DNA from: Psychromonas marina
GTDB taxonomy: Bacteria > Pseudomonadota > Gammaproteobacteria > Enterobacterales > Psychromonadaceae
Length of the DNA stretch: 64,000 bases
Assembly: GCF_030161115.1 (NCBI RefSeq)
Contig: NZ_BSPQ01000005.1
Coordinates: 248,001 to 312,000 of the forward strand
Direction of reading: 5' to 3'
Part shown: in pieces, positions 35,223-44,175 of the stretch
How the letters are laid out: each line of letters starts with the position of its first letter
Position numbering within the stretch: the stretch's first letter is position 1
Position numbers and translations under genes: made by a program
The notes under the pieces: model-generated
The model's database searches: none
What the model saw: the letters and a program-made list of their open reading frames with translations, nothing else
Told to the model about the DNA's origin: nothing

Positions 35223-35972
35223 ATGTGGATTGGGGTTGTAAGCCTCTTCCCGGAGATGTTTCGGGCCATTAGCGAGAACGGGGTAACAGGTCGAGCGATT
35301 AAAAATAATCTGCTTTCTATCCAGAGTTGGAATCCTCGTGATTTTACAACGGATAAACATAGAACGGTCGATGATCGTCCCTATGGTGGTGGTCCTGGTA
35401 TGTTGATGATGGTGCAACCTTTACGGGATGCAATTGAAGCAGCAAAACAGGCCGCAAGAGAAGCAGGGCACGAGGCAAAGGTAATTTATCTTTCTCCTCA
35501 AGGCAGACGTTTAGACCATACTGGCGCTCAGCAATTATCAACAAGCTCTGATGCTTTGATTTTAGTTGCAGGACGTTATGAAGGCATAGACGAACGCATA
35601 ATTGAAAGCTTAATCGACGAAGAGTGGTCGGTAGGTGATTATGTGTTAAGTGGTGGTGAGCTACCAGCCATGATTCTAATTGATGCTGTGGTACGTTTCG
35701 TACCGGGTGTTTTAGGTCATGTGTTATCAGCTGAGCAAGACTCCTTTGCGGATGGATTGCTTGATTGTCCTCACTACACGCGCCCAGAGGTATTAGATGG
35801 AAAGTCTGTACCGAGTGTTTTATTAAGTGGTGATCATGAAAAAATTCGTCTTTGGCGATTAAAACAGTCACTACAACGCACGAAAACAAGACGTCCCGAT
35901 TTATTAAATGATCTAGCTCTGACTGACGAGCAAGTTAAATTACTTGCTGCTCTGGAAAGTGACTCCCACTAA
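35223..35972 (+). CDS. trmD: tRNA (guanine-37-N1)-methyltransferase
   Basis: The 249-residue SPOUT methyltransferase has the deep-knot motifs [13 protein letters not shown] near residue 113 and [15 protein letters not shown] near 138. [12 protein letters not shown] near residue 57 is also conserved. It methylates G37 of tRNAs that read CNN and UGG-type codons, preventing +1 frameshifts. AGGAGAAAAGCG before the ATG is a strong ribosome binding site. It is the third gene of the operon. Confidence 0.98.
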   Translation: MWIGVVSLFPEMFRAISENGVTGRAIKNNLLSIQSWNPRDFTTDKHRTVDDRPYGGGPGMLMMVQPLRDAIEAAKQAAREAGHEAKVIYLSPQGRRLDHTGAQQLSTSSDALILVAGRYEGIDERIIESLIDEEWSVGDYVLSGGELPAMILIDAVVRFVPGVLGHVLSAEQDSFADGLLDCPHYTRPEVLDGKSVPSVLLSGDHEKIRLWRLKQSLQRTKTRRPDLLNDLALTDEQVKLLAALESDSH

Positions 35973-36013
35973 CCAGCGATGTTATCGGCTAACTAGATAT
36001 AAAAGGTATTAAA

Positions 36014-36370
36014 ATGAGCAATATTATACAAGCAATTGAAAACGAACAGTTACGTACAGACATCCCAGCGTTCGCGCAAGGTGATACTGTTGTTGTACGT
36101 GTTCGCGTAAAAGAGGGTGATAAAGAGCGTCTTCAAGCATTCGAAGGTGTTGTAATCGCTAAGCGTAACCGTGGTCTACACTCAAACTTCACAGTTCGTA
36201 AAATGTCGAGCAGCGAAGGTGTTGAGCGTGTATTCCAAACACATAGCCCACTTGTAGGAAGCGTTGAAGTTAAACGTCGTGGTGTGGTTCGCCAAGCTAA
36301 ACTTTACTACTTACGTGAACTTACTGGTAAAGCTGCTCGTATTAAAGAGAAGCTTGGTAAAAAGAAATAA
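36014..36370 (+). CDS. rplS: 50S ribosomal protein L19
   Basis: The 118-residue protein matches L19 throughout: [40 protein letters not shown] and [13 protein letters not shown], with a basic C-terminus. L19 lies at the subunit interface and contacts 16S rRNA. It ends the operon, with a strong terminator 43 bp downstream. Confidence 0.98.
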   Translation: MSNIIQAIENEQLRTDIPAFAQGDTVVVRVRVKEGDKERLQAFEGVVIAKRNRGLHSNFTVRKMSSSEGVERVFQTHSPLVGSVEVKRRGVVRQAKLYYLRELTGKAARIKEKLGKKK

Positions 36371-36412
36371 TTTTCTTTTTATCCAATTGTAAGTAATACC
36401 ACTAGGTATACC

Positions 36413-36440
36413 AAGGCTCGCTTATGCGAGCCTTTTTTTT
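36413..36440 (+). terminator. Intrinsic terminator of the rpsP-rplS operon
   Basis: AAGGCTCGC-TTAT-GCGAGCCTT is followed by eight T. Confidence 0.92.
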
Positions 36441-36471
36441 AACTTTTTTATGCTGTATGGGGAAGACAAAG

Positions 36472-36840
36472 GTGCAATATTTGAAGCGTTATCTACTGAT
36501 CTGTATTGCTTTTATTTGTATCCTATTAGGTATCATTGGTATCGTATTACCATTGTTGCCAACGACTCCTTTCTTTATTTTAGCGCTTGCTTGTTTTGCG
36601 CGCAGCTCGCAACGTTTTCATCAGCAGCTATTAAATAGTCCCTATGTAGGCCCCATCTTGGCGGATTGGGAAGCGGATAAACGCATTGATAAGCAACGCA
36701 AAAAGCAGATCATGTTAATGATTGTATGTAGTTTTGCGGTCTCTATATGGTTATTACAAGCACAATTTCACCTACAGCTATTACTTATCGTTATTATGTT
36801 TATCCTACTCTTTTGTATAAAACGTATCGCCGAGAAGTAG
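36472..36840 (+). CDS. Inner-membrane protein, YbaN family (DUF454)
   Basis: A GTG at 36472 is preferred because GGGGAAG lies 8 bases upstream; earlier ATGs at 36424 and 36457 fall in or next to the rplS terminator. The 122-residue product has two or three membrane helices, with the DUF454 signature LGIIGIVLPLLPTTPFFILA near residues 17-36, followed by CFARSSQRFHQQLL. Function is unknown. Lying just past a terminator, it needs read-through or its own promoter. Confidence 0.88.
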   Translation: MQYLKRYLLICIAFICILLGIIGIVLPLLPTTPFFILALACFARSSQRFHQQLLNSPYVGPILADWEADKRIDKQRKKQIMLMIVCSFAVSIWLLQAQFHLQLLLIVIMFILLFCIKRIAEK

Positions 36841-36882
36841 CGCCACTCGCAGCTCGTCATTTGTAGCTAGCTATTCGCCACC

Positions 36883-38814
36883 TTATCTATCTTTTTCAAT
36901 ATAAGCGCTAGAGACGGGCAAAGTAATAATAAAGCGGGTGAATACATTAGGCTCTGATTCTACCTCTATATTTCCACCATGACGTTTAATGATTTGCGAA
37001 CAAATTGTTAATCCTATTCCTAAACCAAAGTTCCCCTCTCGTTTACTAGTGTAATTAAGCTCAAATATCTTCTCTAAGACGTGTTTAGGCATACCAGGTC
37101 CATTATCCTCAATGATCACTTGCACCTTTGGTGATTCATCATAGGGGAGGTATAGCGTCGATATTTTAAGTTCACCTTCGCTACCAGTCGACTCAATGGC
37201 GTCTATGGCATTGGAGATTATATTGGTCCAGACTTGCTCAAGCTCAATCGGGTGACAATCTATTTTGGGTAGTTGTTGGTACTCTTTAGTCACTTGATAA
37301 TATTTAAGTTTGTTTTCAAAAATAATCAGTGTCTCTTCTAACCCTTCATGGATATCCGTTTGCGCTGAGGCATCACAATCTTGCCCAGCATAATGCTTTA
37401 AGCTTTTCACTAAATCCGCGATACGTGTTGCACAAGCGTTGCTATTACGCAAAATGGTACCCACTTGATGAAATTGATGTAGAAGGTTAACGGTTTCGGT
37501 GAAATCACGCCCCTCTGCGAGTGGAATATCGACATCGGTCAGGTGCATATTAACTAATTTTTTAGCCAGTTTTTTATCATCAACTAGCTTTAATAAATTT
37601 TTAGTACGTAAACGAGACTCAGAGGTTGAAAGGGGAGTAATGGAGAGTCCTTGCTGAAATGTTTTTTGCGCAAATTGTGAGAACGCATTTTTGCTTATTT
37701 CACTAAGTAGTGCTGTTACCTGTGTGATAAGCGTATCAGAGCCTCTTAAAATAGCAGCCACCGGGTTATTCAATTCATGTGCAACGCCTGCAACGAGCTG
37801 CCCTAATACCGCCATTTTTTCACTCTCAATCAGTTGGGTATGAGCAGCATCTAAGGATTGTAAGCTCTCTTGCAGTGCCAGTTCGGTGGCGATACTTTGT
37901 TGTAAACGACGATTAAAGTTACGTAATAACAAGTTGGTAAAAGGGGCGAGCAGTGCGGTATTTGATTGTGTTATTTGTGAAAAAGTGATGCTGTCGACCT
38001 TTAATACTTCTGTATCAACTAAGGTGATTCCTGTACTAAACGCAGCTTCTTCGGTCAAAAATGACATGCCACCCACCATGCTACCTGCCTGCATAATGGT
38101 GATATCTTGAGTTTCTCCACGCGCATTACGTTTTTTTAGTAATACTTCCCCTTTAGTGATAAACCACAGAAAATTGTTTTTTTCACCTTCTCGAGTAAGG
38201 ATATGGTTAGCTCGATAGCGACGACGTACTTGCTTTTCGTCGTTATTTTCTAGTAATTGGTGCAGTGATTTAATCATTAAGCTAGAAAGCTCTGCATCGC
38301 TATATAATGAGTAATCTAAAAACTTATCTTGAAATCCAGTGGATTCATTGTCTTGGTTGTTCGCATCTAATAAGCAAGTTTTATTCACTGCTCGCTCGGT
38401 GCGGCCTTTTTGTGATAATTGCTTACGCTGATAATGGGTTATACGGTAGTTACTCATCTGTGTTTGAATAATTTGTGTGAATGATAGTTTTTGATAGGGC
38501 AGTTGCAAAAAGTAATTAATGTGCCCCTGATTAATGCAGTCAATCATCTGTCTGACGCAGGGATCAGGTGCGTAGATAATTTTACCCATCAGTTGACATT
38601 GAGGGTGTCTAAAGAGTGCCAAGGCATCTCCATCATTAAGATATTGCGCCGATAATATTAATGCTATTTTTTTTTCATTTTTGAGAATAAGTTCAATTGC
38701 CGTTTTTATACTGGTTGCAGTAACGAGGTCGAGTGTCGCACTCAATGGTAAAAGGTCTTGTTTGACCTGTGTCAGTCGCTGTAAATCACTGTCCACACAT
38801 AACATGGTTAGCAT
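36883..38814 (-). CDS. Sensor histidine kinase with degenerate receiver and cyclic-nucleotide-binding-like domain
   Basis: The ATG at 38814 follows GGGGC; a TTG four codons upstream is less likely. In the 643-residue protein the first 125 residues look like a response-regulator receiver (MLCVDSD), but the strand that should hold the phosphorylated Asp reads IALILSAQY, so it is probably inactive. Residues 195-300 form a cNMP-binding-like domain (YRANHILTREGEKNNFLWFI; GSMVGGMSFLTEEAAFSTG) lacking the usual phosphate-binding Arg. A coiled linker leads to the kinase: H346 in GVAHELNNP, N-box NIISNAIDAI near 545, EDNGPGMP and GIGLTIC. No membrane helix or signal peptide is present, so it is cytoplasmic. 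No partner regulator is adjacent; its input and output are unknown. Confidence 0.9.
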   Translation of the reverse strand: MLTMLCVDSDLQRLTQVKQDLLPLSATLDLVTATSIKTAIELILKNEKKIALILSAQYLNDGDALALFRHPQCQLMGKIIYAPDPCVRQMIDCINQGHINYFLQLPYQKLSFTQIIQTQMSNYRITHYQRKQLSQKGRTERAVNKTCLLDANNQDNESTGFQDKFLDYSLYSDAELSSLMIKSLHQLLENNDEKQVRRRYRANHILTREGEKNNFLWFITKGEVLLKKRNARGETQDITIMQAGSMVGGMSFLTEEAAFSTGITLVDTEVLKVDSITFSQITQSNTALLAPFTNLLLRNFNRRLQQSIATELALQESLQSLDAAHTQLIESEKMAVLGQLVAGVAHELNNPVAAILRGSDTLITQVTALLSEISKNAFSQFAQKTFQQGLSITPLSTSESRLRTKNLLKLVDDKKLAKKLVNMHLTDVDIPLAEGRDFTETVNLLHQFHQVGTILRNSNACATRIADLVKSLKHYAGQDCDASAQTDIHEGLEETLIIFENKLKYYQVTKEYQQLPKIDCHPIELEQVWTNIISNAIDAIESTGSEGELKISTLYLPYDESPKVQVIIEDNGPGMPKHVLEKIFELNYTSKREGNFGLGIGLTICSQIIKRHGGNIEVESEPNVFTRFIITLPVSSAYIEKDR

Positions 38815-38968
38815 TATTAGCCCCAAAAAATTAAAAGAGATCGAATATAATCAGCACTTAATTTCTATTGCGCTGCTTATTTTTTTTATCAATAGTGCCG
38901 ATCGTTAAGCAATAAAAATGTGATAATCTTAGCAATCAGCAAAATTTAACAATAATTAGAGAGAGAAT

Positions 38969-40402
38969 ATGAGAATAACATTACCCGAATATGGAAAAGC
39001 ACAAGTATTGGTTGTTGGCGATGTTATGTTAGATCGATATTGGCATGGACCTACTGGGCGTATCTCTCCTGAGGCACCCGTGCCTATTGTTAAAGTTGAA
39101 CAGATTGAAGAGCGCCCTGGTGGCGCTGCCAATGTTGCGCTAAATGTTGCCGCATTAGGTGCAAAAGCGCGTTTAATCGGATTGGTAGGTAATGATGAAG
39201 CTGCGACGGCTTTAACAAAAGGTTTAGAGTCAGTACATGTGACGACTGATTTTGTGACTGTTGATAACTTTCCTACGATCACCAAGCTGCGTGTATTAAG
39301 TCGTCACCAACAACTATTACGCTTAGATTTTGAAGAGGCTTTTCACGATGTGGATAGTGCGCCGATTTTAGCGAAAATGCAGGCTGGTTTAGTGACTGAG
39401 AATAGCGTTGTTATTCTTTCGGATTATGCCAAAGGCTCTCTTTCTGATGTACAAAAGATGATTCAACTTGCGAAAAAGCAACAGGTGAGAGTCTTAGTTG
39501 ATCCAAAAGGCGCTGATTTTGAAAAATACCGTGGTGCGACATTATTAACGCCTAACCTTTCTGAATTTGAAGCGGTTGTAGGTCATTGTAAAACAGATCA
39601 ACAGCTAGTAGAGCGCGCGCTACAGGTCGTAAAAGATTATGATTTAGAAGCAATACTGGTCACACGTAGCGAACATGGCATGACGTTAGTGCGTGAAGGC
39701 GCTGAACCGTTCCATCTACCTACGCAAGCGCAGGAGGTTTTTGATGTAACTGGTGCGGGTGATACTGTGATCTCAGTATTAGCAACGTCATTAGCAGCTG
39801 GTAGCTCTTTTGAGGATGCGTGTATCTTGGCAAATGCAGGTGCAGGTGTGGTTGTGGCTAAAATTGGTACCTCGACAGTGAATACCATTGAGCTTGCTAA
39901 TGCAGTATTCAGCCAACAAAAAATTGGTTTTGGCGCACTTTCTGAAGAGCAGTTAAAAGTCGCTGTGCAATTAGCACAACATCGCGGTGAGAAAGTGGTA
40001 ATGACTAATGGCTGTTTTGATATTTTACATGCAGGCCATGTTTCATATCTCAACACTGCACGAGAGCAAGGTGAGCGTCTCATTGTTGCAGTGAATAGTG
40101 ATGCATCAGTTCGTGGTTTAAAAGGCACTGGGCGTCCCGTTAATCCTGTTGACCGTCGTATGGCAGTACTTGCTGGATTAGGTGCCGTTGATTGGGTTAT
40201 TGAGTTTACTGAAGAGACACCACAGCGTTTGATCGCTAATATTTTGCCCGATATGTTGGTAAAAGGCGGTGATTATAAAGTGGAGGAGATTGCCGGTGGG
40301 GCCGAGGTGATTGAGAATGGTGGTGAAGTGCGAGTGTTACAGTTTGAAGAGGGCTGTTCAACGACTGATATTATTAATACCATTCGCAATGATAAAAGCT
40401 AA
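38969..40402 (+). CDS. hldE: Bifunctional heptose 7-phosphate kinase / heptose 1-phosphate adenylyltransferase
   Basis: The 477-residue fusion has an N-terminal ribokinase-like kinase ([12 protein letters not shown] near residue 17; FDVTGAGDT with catalytic Asp near 264). The C-terminal adenylyltransferase begins near residue 345, where [16 protein letters not shown] holds the HxGH motif. It makes ADP-D-glycero-D-manno-heptose for the LPS inner core, acting before and after the GmhB phosphatase. Length matches E. coli HldE. It is divergent from the histidine kinase and ends at a shared terminator with tolC. Confidence 0.97.
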   Translation: MRITLPEYGKAQVLVVGDVMLDRYWHGPTGRISPEAPVPIVKVEQIEERPGGAANVALNVAALGAKARLIGLVGNDEAATALTKGLESVHVTTDFVTVDNFPTITKLRVLSRHQQLLRLDFEEAFHDVDSAPILAKMQAGLVTENSVVILSDYAKGSLSDVQKMIQLAKKQQVRVLVDPKGADFEKYRGATLLTPNLSEFEAVVGHCKTDQQLVERALQVVKDYDLEAILVTRSEHGMTLVREGAEPFHLPTQAQEVFDVTGAGDTVISVLATSLAAGSSFEDACILANAGAGVVVAKIGTSTVNTIELANAVFSQQKIGFGALSEEQLKVAVQLAQHRGEKVVMTNGCFDILHAGHVSYLNTAREQGERLIVAVNSDASVRGLKGTGRPVNPVDRRMAVLAGLGAVDWVIEFTEETPQRLIANILPDMLVKGGDYKVEEIAGGAEVIENGGEVRVLQFEEGCSTTDIINTIRNDKS

Positions 40403-40431
40403 GCAACGTTAAGAAAGTCTATTTTAGAAAC

Positions 40432-40468
40432 AAAAAAGCCTAACAAAATTTTATTGTTAGGCTTTTTT
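40432..40468. terminator. Bidirectional intrinsic terminator between hldE and tolC
   Basis: AAAAAAGCCTAACAA and TTGTTAGGCTTTTTT form a long stem with A and T runs for the two convergent genes. Confidence 0.92.
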
Positions 40469-40491
40469 ATTATTTAAACATATTTAACGTT

Positions 40492-41835
40492 TTATTTTTT
40501 GTCTGTTTCTGTTGGATCTGCTTTTGGATCTATTTCAACAAGACCTGTTGATACATCCATAATATCTTGCTCAGCAAGGGTACCTGCAGAATATTTGAGT
40601 TGTAGCATGTTAATGATGTAGTCGTAACGTGCATTAGCAAGCTGGTTTTCAGAACTATATAGGCTACGTGTTGCATCTAATACATCAACAATCGTACGTG
40701 TACCTACTTCAAAACCTGCTTCCGTTGCTTCAAGCGCACTGGTTGATGAAATTACGGTTTGCTCATAAGCATTAATTGAGCTTAAAGAAGCGCGTACATT
40801 ATTATAACCGCTGTTAACTTGTGCTTCAGTGCTACGGAATGTTTGTACTAGATCTTCACTTGCAATCACATAGCTGTATTGTGCTTGTTTAACACGTGAA
40901 GTAATTGCACCACCGGTGTAAATTGGCACATTAAGTTCGATTCCTAATGAACCAGAGCTCATATCAACGTTAGCTGCAGAATTATTATCGTAATCTTTAT
41001 TGCTATAAGCAAGACCGGCAGTGAAATCAAGCGTTGGTAGATGGCCTGTCTCAGCTAAGTCAATCTGCATTTTAGCCACTTCTTTAGAGATGCGTTTTTC
41101 GTGTAGTTGTAAATTATACTCTAGTGCATTATTTCTCCACGATTTAACATCACCAGATAGTGGTTGTGGTGCAAAAGTATCTGTATTTAGGTAAGAAACA
41201 CTTAATACGTCTTCACCGGTCAGTTCACGTAATACGTAATAACTATTTGCTAAACTGTTTTCAGCAGAGATAAGGTCGGCATTAGTACGGTCAAACTCGG
41301 CTTGCGCTTCATGTACATCTGTAATAGCAATTAAACCCACATCAAAACGTTGTTTAGTTTGTTCAAGTTGACGTTCAACTGCACGCTTATTAGCTTTAAC
41401 CGATTTTACGGCTTCATCTGCACGTAATACATCAAAGTAAGCGACTGCACTACGGTAGATAAGATCTTGCGCTGCATAGCCATAAATAGCGGCGTATTGA
41501 GTTGCTTGTTTTTCTGCAATATCAAGTTGCTGCCAGTATGAGCCATTATAGATAGATTGGCTCAGGCCAACGCTTGCACCATAGTTTGAATTGGTTGCTG
41601 CATCTTCACTCGCAGTGGTGTAACCCGCTGTTAATCCAAAGCCTATTTGTGGCAATAGAGATGCGTCTGCTTCATTGATTTTTTCAACAAAAAGGTCGTA
41701 TTGAGCTTTGCTTTTAAGAATGATTGGATCTTTCATCTTTGCAGTTTGATAAACTTGTAATAAGTTATCAGCACTCACTGCTGAACTGAAAGTTGATAAA
41801 GCAACTATTGAAGCGATAGAGAATCGTTTGATCAT
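40492..41835 (-). CDS. tolC: Outer-membrane efflux channel TolC
   Basis: The 447-residue protein starts at ATG 41835, just after a GTG; AGGACCC is the ribosome binding site. A signal peptide (IASIVALSTFSSAVSA) precedes two tandem OEP repeats of helices and barrel strands. Landmarks are VYQTAKMKDPIIL, RAVERQLEQTKQRFDVGLIA and GFEVGTRTIVDVLDATRSLY. TolC trimers form the outer-membrane exit duct for RND, MFS and type I systems. It is divergent from nudF as in E. coli and Vibrio. Confidence 0.96.
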   Translation of the reverse strand: MIKRFSIASIVALSTFSSAVSADNLLQVYQTAKMKDPIILKSKAQYDLFVEKINEADASLLPQIGFGLTAGYTTASEDAATNSNYGASVGLSQSIYNGSYWQQLDIAEKQATQYAAIYGYAAQDLIYRSAVAYFDVLRADEAVKSVKANKRAVERQLEQTKQRFDVGLIAITDVHEAQAEFDRTNADLISAENSLANSYYVLRELTGEDVLSVSYLNTDTFAPQPLSGDVKSWRNNALEYNLQLHEKRISKEVAKMQIDLAETGHLPTLDFTAGLAYSNKDYDNNSAANVDMSSGSLGIELNVPIYTGGAITSRVKQAQYSYVIASEDLVQTFRSTEAQVNSGYNNVRASLSSINAYEQTVISSTSALEATEAGFEVGTRTIVDVLDATRSLYSSENQLANARYDYIINMLQLKYSAGTLAEQDIMDVSTGLVEIDPKADPTETDKK

Positions 41836-41951
41836 CACAAGGGTCCTATTTAGGTATCTGTTTTACAGCCGAAGTTAACACATAATCAATTAAGTGTATT
41901 ATAAATTTTAAAATATGAAATAATTATCTATTAATAAGAGGTTAACAGGAA

Positions 41952-42587
41952 ATGAACAAACATTCACTTTTGGAAGACGATAAAAAGGTCAGTTTTACTA
42001 AAAAAGATATTAAAGTGCTTGATAAACAGCCTTTGTATAAAGGTTTTTTTAAGTGCAATAAGTATACCTTCAAGCATAAATTGTTTGCAGGGGGCTGGAG
42101 TCCTGAGATTCAACGTGAAATTTTTGAACGTGGTCATGCTGCTGCTGTTCTCCCTTATGATATAAAAAATGACACCGTGGTGTTGATTGAGCAGTTTCGT
42201 TTTGGTGCGCTAGAAACAGATCAATCTCCTTGGTTACTTGAGTTAGTCGCCGGTATCATTGAAGAAGGTGAACAATCGGCAGAGGTTATTCAACGTGAAG
42301 CATTAGAGGAAGCGGGAATAACTATCCAATCTAGCCAGTTTATTATCAACTGCCTACTTACACCGGGTGGCTCAACGGAACATGTAGATATCTATATTGG
42401 TTCGGTTGATAGTACAGAAGCGGGTGGGTTACATGGTTTAGAGGCTGAAGGGGAGGATATTCGTGTGCATGTAGTGCCCAGAGAAACCGCTTATCAATGG
42501 GTATTAAATGGTAAAATAAATAATTCTGCGACTGTAATTGCCCTGTTATGGTTACAGCTAAATAAAGACAATGGCTTAAAATTGTAA
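41952..42587 (+). CDS. nudF: ADP-ribose pyrophosphatase (Nudix)
   Basis: The 211-residue protein has a complete Nudix box from G101 (GIIEEGEQSAEVIQREALEE, then AGI). The trailing proline-containing loop (LLTPGGSTEHVDIYIG) is typical of ADP-ribose pyrophosphatases. It hydrolyses ADP-ribose to AMP and ribose-5-phosphate with magnesium. In E. coli the order is nudF-yqiB-cpdA-yqiA-parE; here yqiB is missing and a palindromic spacer of about 160 bp takes its place. Confidence 0.95.
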   Translation: MNKHSLLEDDKKVSFTKKDIKVLDKQPLYKGFFKCNKYTFKHKLFAGGWSPEIQREIFERGHAAAVLPYDIKNDTVVLIEQFRFGALETDQSPWLLELVAGIIEEGEQSAEVIQREALEEAGITIQSSQFIINCLLTPGGSTEHVDIYIGSVDSTEAGGLHGLEAEGEDIRVHVVPRETAYQWVLNGKINNSATVIALLWLQLNKDNGLKL

Positions 42588-42601
42588 AAGTAAATTGAGG
42601 C

Positions 42602-42675
42602 ATCACCTACATTTTTTATCATTAGTACATAGTTAACTATGCACAAATGATAAAATTCTGTGCTTTCTTGGTGAT
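42602..42675. repeat. Long palindrome between nudF and cpdA
   Basis: A near-perfect 42-bp palindrome (42614-42655, centre GTTAAC) pairs 19 of 21 positions. Outer arms ATCACC (42602-42607) and GGTGAT (42670-42675) extend it. It occupies the place of yqiB in related genomes and could be a mobile palindromic unit or a strong mRNA hairpin. Confidence 0.7.
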
Positions 42676-42746
42676 AAATAAAGGGTTTAATTTATAATAG
42701 CGGTAACATTATGAGATAATTAATAATTTTAGATAAAATAGGTGCT

Positions 42747-43571
42747 ATGAAAAGCAAAGTGGTACAACTAAAAGCAGATCCTCAAGGGGACTTAGCGTTT
42801 TTACAAATAACGGATACTCATCTTTTTGCTGATAGGCAGAAGGATCTTCTCGGTATTAAAACAGTTCAAAGTTTTGAAGCTGTCGTTGAGCATGCCAGTA
42901 AATATAAGCACTGCCATGCGGTATTATCAACCGGCGATCTTTCTCAGGATCACTCTGCACAATCTTATTTAGATTTTTGCCAACATATAAAAACATTAAA
43001 CCTGCCTTGTTATTGGCTGCCAGGTAATCATGATATTCAGGCGGTAATGCTGCCCAATTTACTGGCAGAAGGACTTGCTCATACGCAAGTGATTGAAAGT
43101 GAAAATTGGCAGATTATCTTATTGGATTCACAGGTTGAAGGTGTACCACATGGTTTACTAAGTGATACACAGTTTGCTGTATTAGAGAAAACACTAAAAA
43201 AGAACCCTAACAAACATACCCTGATTTGTGTTCACCATCATATTTTACCCGTTGGTAGTGCATGGCTTGACCAGCACATTATGAAAAATAACCATCAATT
43301 TTTAGATCTTATTGCTCCATTTTCTAATGTGGTTGCAGTGCTTTCTGGGCACGTTCATCAGGCCAGCGATACTTTACAGGATGGAGTGCGTTTTATAACC
43401 ACCCCTTCAACCTGTGTACAGTTCAAACCAAACAGTAACGATTTTGCGTTAGACAGCGTAGCCCCAGGCTACCGTTACTTAAAATTAAAAGCATCGGGTG
43501 AGATCGAAACTGTTGTCGAGCGTATCGATAAAGATGCTTTTTCTGTTGATGCAGATGCAACGGGCTATTAA
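42747..43571 (+). CDS. cpdA: 3',5'-cyclic-AMP phosphodiesterase CpdA (Icc)
   Basis: The 274-residue calcineurin-like metallophosphoesterase has the five metal motifs: TDTHLF near residue 22, STGDLSQD near 61, PGNHD near 93, HHHILP near 165 and SGHVHQ near 204. These match the CpdA class III phosphodiesterase, which lowers cytosolic cAMP and so tunes CRP activity. It overlaps yqiA by one base (TAATG), and nudF-cpdA-yqiA-parE forms a probable operon. A link to the CRP-like sites at 20328-20564 is plausible only at the level of global cAMP. Confidence 0.95.
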   Translation: MKSKVVQLKADPQGDLAFLQITDTHLFADRQKDLLGIKTVQSFEAVVEHASKYKHCHAVLSTGDLSQDHSAQSYLDFCQHIKTLNLPCYWLPGNHDIQAVMLPNLLAEGLAHTQVIESENWQIILLDSQVEGVPHGLLSDTQFAVLEKTLKKNPNKHTLICVHHHILPVGSAWLDQHIMKNNHQFLDLIAPFSNVVAVLSGHVHQASDTLQDGVRFITTPSTCVQFKPNSNDFALDSVAPGYRYLKLKASGEIETVVERIDKDAFSVDADATGY

Positions 43572-44143
43572 TGGCGAAGATTCTTTTATCACTGCATGGC
43601 TTTCATAGCTCACCAGAGTCATTAAAAGCACGTCAACTTGCAGAGTACATTGGACATAATCATCCTGAAATAACTTTTATCTGCCCACAGTTACCCTGTT
43701 TACCGGAGCAGATGTGGCAACTTATCGAATCCATTTTTGAAAAATATAAAAATGATAGTATCGGTATTGTGGGAAGTTCATTAGGTGGGTACCTTGCGAC
43801 TAAAGTGGCTGAAGTATACAAAAATAGAGTCATTCTCGTTAATCCTGCTGTGACCCCTTATCTATTATTACAAACCTATGCAGGTGAGCAGGTACATCCC
43901 CACACTGATCAGCATTACCAAATCGATAATCATTTTATGCAGCAACTAATCGCACTTGATGTAGATAACATCAGTGAGCCACACAATAGTTGGGTACTGT
44001 TACAGCAAGGCGATGAAGTTTTAGATCACCAACAAGCATTACAAAAGTATCAAGGTTGTAAAATTACCTGTGAAGAGGGAGGAGACCATAGTTTTATTGG
44101 GTTTGAACGCTATATTCCTGATATAATCCGCTTTCTTTTTTAG
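43571..44143 (+). CDS. yqiA: YqiA-family esterase
   Basis: The 190-residue alpha/beta hydrolase begins MAKILLSLHGFHSSPES, with the nucleophile elbow GSSLGGYLATK near residue 66. The aspartate region is QQGDEVLDHQQA and the histidine region GGDHSFIGFE. It matches E. coli YqiA, an esterase active on short acyl esters, physiological substrate unknown. It starts inside the cpdA stop codon and lies 32 bp before parE. Confidence 0.94.
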   Translation: MAKILLSLHGFHSSPESLKARQLAEYIGHNHPEITFICPQLPCLPEQMWQLIESIFEKYKNDSIGIVGSSLGGYLATKVAEVYKNRVILVNPAVTPYLLLQTYAGEQVHPHTDQHYQIDNHFMQQLIALDVDNISEPHNSWVLLQQGDEVLDHQQALQKYQGCKITCEEGGDHSFIGFERYIPDIIRFLF

Positions 44144-44175
44144 TTCCAATTTCTCTTTCCTAAATAGGTATCCCC

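Noticed and set aside
35344-35889. 181-codon antisense frame across trmD
   Set aside because: It lies wholly opposite the well-supported trmD coding sequence, is His/Leu-rich from reverse-complement codons and shows no motif.
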